Below are positions 1-8,174 of a DNA stretch of 64,000 nt, one piece after another. The position numbers were made by a program, and so were the translations under genes. Positions within the stretch are counted from its first letter, which is position 1, and each line of letters begins with the position of its first letter. The stretch spans positions 17,732,001 through 17,796,000 of the forward strand of contig OZ038526.1 of the NCBI GenBank assembly GCA_964036665.1, read 5' to 3'. This DNA comes from Gordius sp. MW1 (lineage: Eukaryota; Nematomorpha; Gordioida; Gordea; Gordiidae). The notes under the pieces were generated by a model, which was not told the origin of the DNA, ran no database searches, and saw only the letters and a program-made list of their open reading frames with translations.

Positions 1-592
1 AGTAATATGTTCCAGATCACATTTATAATTCTGATGAAACAGGTTTGTTTTATAAAGCTGGAAGCAAAAGCACTTATGCTTAATACTGAAAAAGTTATGG
101 GTTCAAAAAAGCAGGCTTCAATGTTAATCTACTCTGCAAAATGATAGCAGGATTGATGGTGCAGGTTGTTTGAATGTGTTTACAGAAGATTCTAGCAGCT
201 CAGATTCTTTAGTTAGCACCTCATTTTCTACAATCAATGATTCGCTTACGTATGATGATGATTGTTTTAGCTGTTTTGGTGATTATACTGATGCCGATAT
301 TATAGAGGAAATAGGTAATTTTAATTTATAATTATTTAAGAACATTTGGAAAGTCAAAATGATCCTGCCTTTGATTAGTATAATGAAATTGAATTAGTCG
401 AAGAAATACCCACCAAAGAAGACGCACAGATGGGATTTCACTGCAAAAATAATCATATGAATTCTTTATAGAAAACAAACTCTTTAAATGTGAAAGTCAT
501 CAGAAGCTTATCACACAATTTTTTACCAAAAATTGTACTAATTTTCAAATTGCATTAAACTCTAGTGTATACCTATTATAATTTCAATAAAA
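1..592 (+). pseudogene. Deleted Tigger/jerky-type DDE transposase, 3' part
   Basis: Translation from base 19 gives a block with the residues YNSDETGLFYKAG, the hallmark around the first catalytic Asp of pogo/Tigger/jerky (DDE superfamily) transposases. It is followed by a frame break and then a GSKKQ block near base 100, which in this family precedes the second catalytic region. From about base 150 the sequence jumps to a Ser- and Asp/Glu-rich tail ending in DADIIEEIG, as in the acidic C-terminus of these proteins. The segment with the second and third catalytic acids is missing, so this is an internally deleted relic. Several stops and frame changes are present. An AATAAA lies at 587-592. 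The 5' part is outside the window. Confidence 0.7.
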
Positions 593-936
593 CTTTATTC
601 AGTAATAAACATTCATTATTTTTATAAATAAATCATTTTTGTTTCTTTGCCTGTCAAATTTAATTATAACTTTCAATGTGTATATGCAATGGATATAAGT
701 GTCAGCTGATCCTGTTTAACACCATAAAGTGCGTAAAATAAGTTTGCTCAAAATCTTTAATTATTTAAAATAACCTATATATATGTATTTTATATTGAAA
801 AACGTAATTTTTGGAACCTACTTGATAATAATATTACGAGCTGAAATTTTTTTTATAAATTAAATGAATAATTAAATTAATCGTTTAAGTGCTAAAAATC
901 GCTTAAGTGAGAATTTTTTTATAATTTAAGGCCCAG
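593..936. other. AT-rich spacer, nothing recognised
   Basis: No coding potential or clear repeat was seen apart from AT-rich sequence between the transposase relic and the 70-bp tandem duplication. Near 890-930 the words TTAAGTG and CGCTTAAGTGAGAA are inverted partners of the CTCACTTAAGCG found in the duplication that follows. Confidence 0.4.
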
Positions 937-1084
937 CGATTCTCACTTAAGCGATTTTGACTGTATATAGTTCCCAATAAAGATACACAGAAAATTTCCG
1001 CAAAACCGATTCTCACTTAAGCGATTTTGACTGTATATAGTTCCCAATAAAGATACACAGAAAATTTCCGCAAAACCTTAAAAT
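937..1084 (+). repeat. LTR 3' end carrying a 70-bp tandem duplication
   Basis: Two identical 70-bp units lie head to tail at 937-1006 and 1007-1076. Each contains TATATAGTTCCCAATAAAG, with a polyadenylation-like AATAAA, and ends in CCGCAAAAC. The second unit runs into CTTAAAAT and then directly into a primer-binding-site-like sequence. A related end lies at about 2718-2766. The layout fits the R-U5 end of a decayed LTR whose upstream part is no longer recognisable. The duplication probably arose within this end. Confidence 0.55.
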
Positions 1085-1102
1085 TGGTGTCAGAAGTGGG
1101 AT
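1085..1102 (+). promoter_or_regulatory. Primer-binding-site-like sequence (tRNA-Leu type)
   Basis: The sequence TGGTGTCAGAAGTGGGAT follows the LTR-like end directly. Its reverse complement matches what is expected for the 3' end of an animal tRNA-Leu with CCA added. The intact gypsy element at 27,032 uses the same TGGTGTCAGAA core, which supports reading it as a retrotransposon primer-binding site. It overlaps the end of the SLC22-like homology on the other strand. Confidence 0.5.
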
Positions 1103-2241
1103 TTAATTCGGACACGTATAGTAATATCACGGCTAATATGGAACTTAATTTACATCTTCCTATGAGGTACAAACCCACATCAAAATAAATTTCGTGACGA
1201 TGTTATAAATTCCACCGTGCTCGACTGCAATTCTAATCAAGAAGGTCGAAATGCATATCACATTGAACATAATAATTGGTTTTCTTCTCCCTATCCTTAT
1301 AGCCCACATGCCAGCTGCTTTGGTCAATCCCATGAGAGCGTAATTAACACAAACTACCTGGTAGGATGTGTACGCTAAACGTTAAGGCCATGTGGAATTG
1401 GAACAGGAAAAAACTGCAAAGTGCAGCCACAAGTGTCCTGTTTAATAGCACAGGGTGTCTAAATAAGTCTAACATCGGAAGTTTCTGCTTAAGCTTGGAC
1501 TTTTAACGCCTCTCGAACCTTGATTCAACATTTCAGATTTCCTGCCATTTAAACGATCCACCAAGGTGGAATTTTGTTTTAATAAGAGCGGTAAATTGTT
1601 ATGAGGTTCGTTGAATGATTTCAATTTTTGTGAGATCAAGGCATCCTTAAATGCTTCGTCGCCTGAAAATTTATTTTCTTTAGCGGCTTCTAGTATAAGT
1701 TTGGTAGTTTCCACGATTTTACCCGTCTCCATTTGCCAGTATAAGGATTCGTCCAAAAATGGTATCGCTATTTATAGGTGGCCATCAAGGCGCCCGCTAG
1801 TTGTAATTTTCGCCATTTCACCAACACATAAGCCAATATAGACAGAGTGACGTAGCCCAAATTAAACAAAATTGTCCCGAAAACTGTAGCCAAATAACGT
1901 TTGCTCCTAGGCAATAACTCCGCCATCATAACCATGTAAATGATCATATTACCAGAGTGACAAACTCCTTGAAAATATCTAAAGGTCACGAAAACAAAAT
2001 ATTGAGGTGTCCATAGGCCAGTCAATATTGAGCTGGTACTAAATATGATGACGGAAAGTAAAAGGATCCGTTTTCGACCCCATTTATCCGATGCCTTTGC
2101 AAAGAAAAATGAGCCTACCACGCTACCTATCAAAATGGAAGAAGCGAGCGGGACTAAATATTGACAGATCTTCGTAAATCCCACTAACTTCTTATACAAT
2201 AGAATCCCGTTGGGGCGCAACCCAATCATTCCTAATTCCAC
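1096..2241 (-). pseudogene. SLC22-like organic ion transporter, intronless broken copy
   Basis: The minus strand encodes fragments of a major facilitator superfamily transporter of the SLC22 (organic cation/anion) type, a 12-helix plasma-membrane carrier. In order: helix 2 and the family loop motif (GSFFFAKASDKWGRKR, near 2066-2125); helices 3-6 through RYFQG and LPRSKR; the post-helix-6 region beginning DESLYWQMETGK with conserved AAKEN (about 1750); helix 7 (LFRHPVLLNRTL, near 1450); a GRR-containing helix 8 block (about 1290); and a final ELNPT, corresponding to the family's ELYPT, at 1096-1110. At least three frame changes or stops separate the pieces, and the N-terminal loop and helices 11-12 are absent. 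There is no intron over about 1.15 kb although host genes here are intron-rich, so a processed copy is likely (inference). Confidence 0.7.
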
Positions 2242-2379
2242 CTCTTCGCATTTCTAAATTAATTTTAATCTTGCGTAAATTTCTTGCGGGTAATGGACTG
2301 ATACTTTTTTCGGCCCCATTTTACCATGGTTAGATTCGTTGTTCGTTGGAAAAGTTATTTGACAACGAGAATCTAGAAG

Positions 2380-2790
2380 GAAAACTTCGCCCCTGTCGTC
2401 CTTCTTGTCCCCCTATACAAATGTTACGAATTTCCCCCAACCTCCCGCGCTTATAAACACAAACTTTGTAATACCGCGTATCTTATACATACTTATTCGA
2501 CCCCCCCCCCCTTTTTCTATAAACATTAATTGCAAGTTGTTGATTGTTATTTCCTAGCACTAGCGGCCAATGTGCCTCATACCCCTTTAATAAAACTATC
2601 TTTAAACTTAGCGCATCTGCTCGCAAATAAAAGTGAGACAGATATATATTTTTGAATATACTATCCCCCGCACCCCAAATTTATACTAAATATTATAGAA
2701 TGTGATTTAATATACATATATAGTTCCCAATAAAGATACACATAAAATATCCGCAAAACCTTAAAACTAATGTCAAACATCGAATCTAGA
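2380..2790 (+). repeat. Second decayed LTR end with PBS-like sequence
   Basis: The part at about 2718-2766 matches the R-U5-like end at 1030-1084 (TATAGTTCCCAATAAAG, CCGCAAAACCTTAAAA). It is followed by AATGTCAAACATCGAAT, a decayed version of the primer-binding site at 1085. Upstream, alternating C-tracts with short AT words and the phrases GCGTATCTTATAC and ATTGCAAGTT resemble the gypsy LTR at 26,607-27,030. The left limit is uncertain. Confidence 0.45.
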
Positions 2791-2849
2791 GCCTTCATTG
2801 ACTGAACTCAACCACATACCCGAAGTTTAGACGGGCATTCATGTTGAAA

Positions 2850-3400
2850 ATATAATTTTTAATGTGGTCAATTGCTTGCTGCTGCCCCTACAAAAGCCTA
2901 TGCTTCTACTAATGTGGGTTCGAATCCCGGAGAGGGCAAAATTTTTATTTTTTTAAAAATTAAATTAATATATTGTTCTTGTTAATACCCTTGATAAATG
3001 ACTTTTTAACCGTGCACTGGCTACTGACCAATGGAAAAAAATGACCATTGGCCAAATTGTGAATCGGAATTTTTTTCTCGTTTTTTTCAAATTAATGTAT
3101 TGTTTTTGTTAATACCATTGATAATATGACTTTTTGGCCGTCAGCTGACTGCTGACCAATGGAAAAAAATCACCATTGGCCAAAGTGTGAATCGAATTTT
3201 TTTTCGTTTTTTTTGACTCGTATGTATTTATAGACCGTCTCTTGGTACTAACCAATGGAAAAAAATGACCATTGGCCAAATTGCGATTTGAATTTTTTTT
3301 CGTTTTTTTTTGACTCGGATGTATTTATAGACCGTCCCTTGGTACTCACCAATAAAAAAAATTACCATTGGCCAAAGTGAGATTTTATTATTTTAATAAG
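2850..3400 (-). repeat. tRNA-like head plus hairpin minisatellite, copy 1
   Basis: A pol III B-box-like GGTTCGAATCCCGG with GAGGGCA behind it lies at 2917-2937, preceded by an A-box-like TGGTCAATTGCTTG. A tandem array follows whose units each carry GACCAATGG, a run of A, then CCATTGGCC, an inverted repeat able to form a hairpin. Hairpins lie near 3027, 3147, 3249 and 3348, so the spacing is about 100-120 bp. Linkers contain TTTTTTTCGTTTTTTT and CTTTTTGGCCGTC. The same module recurs at 4.8-5.2 kb and, in opposite orientation, at 11.7-12.7 kb. Strand is given relative to the 12-kb copy. Confidence 0.6.
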
Positions 3401-4325
3401 TTTTTGTTTAATCGAACTTTGACATAAAATTTACCCCCCCCCCCCTTTCCCCCTTAATTAGATATTTATTTTGGGGTAATTTTTCCTGCTGACCCGACAA
3501 GAAAAAAGGGTGGGTTTTGGGGCAAAAGTTAGATAAAGTCGCTCCTGGTTCGGGATTTTGTATTTGCAACCCTTTGGAAACAAGATGTTTAAAAGCATGG
3601 TATAATAAGTCAATGATTGAGAGATTTAATCTTATGAAAACAGTTATTTTTAAACTTTTTGGTTTTAGCTAGCCTTTACTAAGCTTACTATTTTGATCCA
3701 AACACCCTTTCTTGAAATGACCAGATTTTACAATTTTTAACTAAAATTCAACAGCAACGACAAGATAAGTTAGTTAGCCATTATTTCTTTAGCAATATAT
3801 TACCAAAATGGGAAGCGGCAGAATTTGCAAAATTATTTTTTTAGCCTTAGCTCCACCCATAATTACTTGTTAATTACCAATCCGAACCTTCCCAAAAATT
3901 TCTCAAAATTTTAACCCAAACCTGAACCAGCGGATTTATTTTTAAAATTTTTGATTCCATATTTCAAGTGATCCTTGGAGATAAAGTTATCAAAACTAAA
4001 GTATTGGCGCCTTTGAGGCTAGCAATGTGTTCAAGCTACTGACCCTTTCCTAGGGAGGCTAGGGTATGTCGCCCTTGCCCTCACAAAATTCCAAATTTAA
4101 TTATCAAAAAAATGTATCAAAACCCAAAATACAACTTTGCCTCCTTAAAAAATTTTCGGATGCAATGTTTAAAAATAACGATCCTTAATAAAACTAGGAT
4201 GAAAGCGAGGGCATTTTGGGTCTGTATATTTAACGTTATTTTTGGATATTCCATTTACTTAAATCAAGAACTTTAGCTGTATTCCTGTCTAATAACCAAA
4301 TTGTACCTCTGCCACTATAATCTTT
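3401..4325. other. Intergenic AT-rich sequence without recognised gene
   Basis: No coding homology was recognised on either strand. The stretch contains a C12-like tract near 3440 and otherwise AT-rich unique-looking DNA. Confidence 0.4.
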
Positions 4326-4600
4326 TCGCAAATAATGCCAAGTCAGCGGTGGGCGGATAAGAGGGTAAGATAGGGGTAGGGTAATAAAATGTTGTTTAAT
4401 CTTGGCATATAAAATAGGGAGGGAAGAAGGTGACTCCTTCGTGATTTTTTATCGAAAAATATTCATATCGCCCCTTTTAAGATTCATCAGTTAAATTACT
4501 TGTGCAACTAACTTTCCCCTCCCACTCTATCACATAAAATCAATAATATAAGTTATATACTTCGTGGGGTTATTTGTTTTCCTTACCCATGTGACGTAAT
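4326..4600. repeat. Dispersed repeat shared with 21.98 kb
   Basis: The words AATGCCAAGTCAGCGGTGGG and GGGTAAGATAGGGGTAGGG at 4333-4382 recur, slightly changed, at 21,980-22,027. In both places the neighbourhood is a mixture of C-rich short words and AT sequence. Element type and limits are unknown. Confidence 0.4.
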
Positions 4601-4799
4601 CGATTGAGGGGTGGAGACGTAGTTTGTTTAACAAATATTGATAAAATTTATCATATAATTATCATTATTACTGTTATTATTGCTTGGAATGCGGTTGAGG
4701 TGATGATTATCATGTTATTGATCCTCATTTTATTCCTCACCGCAACTATGGGTGCAAGAGTAATAACAATTGATTGCCGTGCTTGTTAGTAGATCTATA

Positions 4800-5165
4800 A
4801 GTTTTAGTAAGGAATGATAGGAAGGCCCTCCAGTGTATTTACACCGGCTTTCTGACTTGTAGGTTCGAGTTCAATCCCCGGAGAGGGCAAAATTTTTATT
4901 TTTTTTAATTAAATTAATATATTGTTCTTGTTAATACCCTTCCTTGATAATATCACTTTTTAACCGTGCCCTGGCTACTGACCAATGGAAAAAAATGACC
5001 TTGGGTAAATTGTGAATCGGAATTTTTTTTCGTTTTTTTTTCAAATTAATGTATTGTTTTTGTTAATACCATTGATAATATTACTTTTTGGCCGTCCGCT
5101 GGCTACTGACCAATGAAAAAAATGACCATTGGCCAAATAAATCGAATTTTTTTTCGTTTTTGAAT
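4800..5165 (-). repeat. tRNA-like head plus hairpin minisatellite, copy 2
   Basis: A B-box-like AGTTCAATCCCCGGAGAGGGCA lies at 4868-4888 and is followed, as in copy 1, by AAATTTTTATTTTTT and then by minisatellite units with the CCAATGG/CCATTGG hairpin near 4979 and 5107. The two heads differ in their upstream halves but join the array through the same sequence, so head and array belong to one composite repeat rather than meeting by chance. Confidence 0.6.
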
Positions 5166-5283
5166 TGGTTAACATTGATAATTACCCTATGCCATTCCGT
5201 AGAAGGGCCTATTTTTTCGTTTTTTAATTGGTTAACATTGATAATTACCCTATGCCCTCCCCTACAAGGGCCTATAAATAATT
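5166..5283 (+). repeat. Two-copy direct repeat
   Basis: The phrase AATTGGTTAACATTGATAAT plus TACCCTATGCC occurs at about 5162 and again at about 5226, each followed by a C-rich word and AAGGGCCTAT. It sits between the minisatellite and the CT-rich block. Confidence 0.6.
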
Positions 5284-5299
5284 AACTAATTACTTTGCA

Positions 5300-5480
5300 T
5301 TTAATACCCCCCCCCCCTATAGGCATTCTCGCCCCTTCCCACCTTTCTCGCCCATAAATTGCATAGCAAATATGCTACTTTTATACGGAGTATAGATGAG
5401 TTTTGTTCCCTCTTCCCTTCCCCCCTTCCCTTCCCCCCTCCCCCTTCCCACGAGGGGCGAAGGCCCGAGTTATTTATATG
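5300..5480 (-). repeat. GA-rich/constant-box block, minus orientation
   Basis: Read on the minus strand this is ACTCGGGCCTTCGCC, a long GA-rich tract, a constant box with TTTGCTATGCAATTTATGGG and CGAGAAAGGTGGGAAGGGG, then GAGAATGCCTATAG, a G-tract and TATTAAATGC. The same order occurs at 11,284-11,470 and 20,605-20,760 on the plus strand, so these are three copies of one repeat family. Confidence 0.7.
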
Positions 5481-5606
5481 CAATAAATTTTAATTCCATT
5501 TCATGATTGTCAAGTTTATGTGACACTTTTATATTAATAAAGCATTTAAATCAATGATTTTAACATGACAATCTATCTAAAAACACATTTACCTATAAAT
5601 TTGTTT

Positions 5607-5875
5607 ATGAAGCTTTATAAGCTATAAAAGACAAACTTAATATTTAACAATATTATAAATTATCATATGAAACTTTATAAGCTATAAAAGACAAACTTTA
5701 ATATCTAGCAATATTATAATTTATTATATGAAACTTTATAGCTTTAAAAAACAAACTTATAATATTATAGCAATTATAAATTATTGTATGAAACTATATA
5801 TGTTATAAAGATAAATTTTTACTATTTTAGCAATTATAAATTATTATTATATGATACTTGATAACTATTCAAAAC
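5607..5875 (+). repeat. About 60-bp AT-rich tandem repeat, 4+ copies
   Basis: Units begin with ATGAAACTTTATAAGCTAT or variants at 5607, 5667, 5728, 5788 and, degenerate, 5851, giving periods of 60, 61, 60 and 63 bp. Divergence rises toward the right end. No coding content. Confidence 0.8.
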
Positions 5876-5886
5876 AAATCAATTAC

Positions 5887-6062
5887 AAAAGTTAAAAAGG
5901 GAATTAATTTGTCTAAAGATAGTTGTATAATTTGTGCCAAAGACCATAAGAAAAATCATCAGAATGAAGATTGGTTTGCATGTAGAAGTTGCTCCATGTG
6001 GGTGGGCACATGGATCCTGTTGCAATAATGATGTTTTTTTATATGTCACAATTGTAAACAAT
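5887..6062 (+). pseudogene. Broken PHD-like zinc finger fragment, probably transposon-derived
   Basis: The plus strand encodes a Cys-rich segment with CIICAKDH, then WFACRSCSMW near 5970-6002, and after frame shifts a block readable as FFICHNCK near 6035-6060. The order C-x2-C, W-x2-C-x2-C-x3-W, F-x-C-x2-C is that of the PHD-like finger often found at the C-terminus of pogo/Tigger-type and some other transposases. The expected WVH is disturbed by a two-base change. There is no upstream coding sequence, so it is a fossil fragment. Confidence 0.4.
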
Positions 6063-6584
6063 AAAAAAGATTTTAAACAATATGTGTTAGTTATATTTTT
6101 GTTATTTTAGTAGTTTTATTTGTTTAAATCAAAGGTTTAAAGATTTTAAATACAAAATAACACAAAGGATAATATAGCCCCGCTTATGGATATGAATAGC
6201 CCCGGTCTTTTTAATTTCTAGATATTGCGTTTTTTTAAAAACTATCTGGCATAAAAAGTATTGATCGTTTTGGTATAAAAAAAATTTCAACATAGAATTA
6301 GTGAATAAGAACATATTTATGAAAAAAAAATTTAAAAAAGCTTAAACTTAGTTACCTAGGGGCAATTGATTTTTTATAGCTACGATAGCCCCGGTGTAAT
6401 ATTGGAGTCAGCGAACGTTGTAAAATAACGAAGTCAAATGTCAATCAAGCGTCATATATTATTTTCATTAAAATTGTTTAAATAGTTCTTATTGGCGGAT
6501 AAAAACGTCAATCATCAATAATATGATGTTATTTAACATTACAATTTTAATAATATTATATATCATAAATAAATTAAGAACTTT
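6063..6584. other. AT-rich spacer, nothing recognised
   Basis: No supported gene. The word TAGCCCCG appears three times (near 6175, 6201 and 6388), suggesting an old repeat. Confidence 0.3.
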
Positions 6585-7997
6585 GCCCCCCCCCCTTATT
6601 TTTTACCCTCTTTCTCACCGGGGGGGGGGGGGGGTGTTTTGCCCCCCCCCCTTATTTTTTATCCTCTTTCTCACCAGAGGGGAGGGGGCTTCCCTTATTT
6701 TTTACCCTCTTTCTCACCAGAGGGGAGGGGCCTTCCTTATTTTTTATCCTCTTTCTACCACAGGGAGATGAGGGGGGGGGGGGGGGGTGTTTTGCCCCCC
6801 CCCCTTATTTTTTTATTTTTTACCCTCTTTGTCACCAGTTGCCCCCCTCCCCTTATTTTTTATCCTCTTTCTCACCACAGGGGAGATGGGGAGGGGGAAT
6901 TTTGCCCCCCCCCCTATTTTTGACCCTCTTTCTTACCAGAGGGGAGGGGGGGGGGGGGGTCTTTTGCCCCCCCCCCTATTTTTTATCCTATTTATTACCA
7001 GAGGGGAGGGGGGGTCTTTTGCACCCCTTATTTTTTATCCCTCTTTTTCACTGGTGCCCCCCCCCTGGTAAGAAAAAGGGTAAAAAATAAGGGGGGGGGC
7101 AAATCACCCCCCTTCCCTCTGGTGAGAAAAGGGATAAAAAAATAAGGGGGGGGGGGGGGCAAAACACCCCCCTCCATCTCCCCTCTGGTGAGAAAGAGGG
7201 TAAAAAATAAGGGGGGGGGCAAATCACCCCCTCCTCCCTGGTGAGAAAGAGGGTAAAAAATAAGGTGGGGGGGGCAAATCACCCCCCTTCCCCCTGGTGA
7301 GAAAGAGGGTAAAAAATAGGGGGGGGGGGGGCAAAACACCCCCCCCCCCCCATCTCCCTTCTGGTGAGAAAATGGATAAAAAATAAGGGGGGGGGTCCCC
7401 CCCATCTCCCTCCTCGTGAGAAAAAGGATAAAAAATAAGGGGGGGGGGGCAAAACACCCCCCCCCCCCATCTCCTTCCTGGTGAGAAAGAGGGTAAAAAA
7501 TAAGGTGGGGCCATCTCCCTTCTGGTGAGAAAGAGGGTAAAAAATAAGGGGGGGGGGGGCAAATCACGCCCCTCCCCCCTGGTGAGAAAGAGGGTAAAAA
7601 TAAGGGGGGGCAAATCACCCCCCCCCCCCTTCCCCCTGGTGAAAAAGAGGGTAAAAAATAAGGGGGGGGGGGCAAATCACCCCCCTCCCCTCTGGTGAGA
7701 AAAAGGGTAAAAAATAATGGGGGGGGGGGGGGGGAAGCAAATCCCCCCCCCCCCTGGTAAGAAAGAGGGTAAAAAATAATGGGGGGGGGGGGGCAAATCA
7801 CCCCCTACCCCCTAGTGAGAAAGAGGGTAAAAAATAGTGGGGGGGGGGCAAATTACCCCTTTGCCCCCTGGTGAAAAAGAGGGTAAAAAATAAGGGGGGG
7901 GCAAATCACCCCCCTCCCACCTGGTGAAAAAGAGGGTACAAATAAGGGGGGGGGGCAAATCACCCCCTCCCCCTTGGTGAGAAAAGGGTAAAAAATA
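6585..7997. repeat. Inverted array of C/G-tract minisatellite units
   Basis: From 6585 to about 7057, nine or so units read C-tract, TTATTTTTTACCCTC, TTTCTCACCAGAGGGGA, G-tract. From about 7058 to 7997, about seventeen units of the same sequence are in reverse complement (CTGGTGAGAAAGAGGG, TAAAAAATAAGG, G-tract, CAAATCACCCC). The orientation switches once, at about 7055-7065, where CACTGGTG meets CTGGTAAG around a C-tract. Units are about 45-65 bp and differ mainly in tract length. The long open frames here are translations of this array and not genes. The structure can fold into a long hairpin and holds dense runs of G for quadruplexes. Confidence 0.9.
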
Positions 7998-8174
7998 ATA
8001 TTCTTCTATTTAATTAATTTAATATTTAATACAACACAATTAGCATCTACCTTACACAATGTTATATCAATTTAAATGTATTAGTATATAAAATACTTTA
8101 TTTTAACTTTAATTGTATACAAATTTACATTAACGACTAAAAAGTATAATAAGAAAGGTATAAACGCGCGTAGA

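Noticed and set aside
1096-2241. SLC22 transporter as a working gene
   Set aside because: Frame changes and stops separate conserved blocks with no splice sites between them, and N- and C-terminal helices are missing.
1085-2766. One LTR retrotransposon with the transporter as cargo between its two LTRs
   Set aside because: Both LTR ends are followed by primer-binding-like sequence, so they are not the 5' and 3' LTR of one element.
2860-2940. Possible functional tRNA gene
   Set aside because: Only the B-box/T-loop part is good; acceptor and T stems do not pair properly and the anticodon arm is not recognisable. It is tRNA-like only.
6523-7801. Several long open frames (up to 257 codons) rich in Pro, Leu, Phe and Gly on both strands
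   Set aside because: They are translations of the C/G-tract minisatellite array; the same unit read in several frames gives the same low-complexity peptide.
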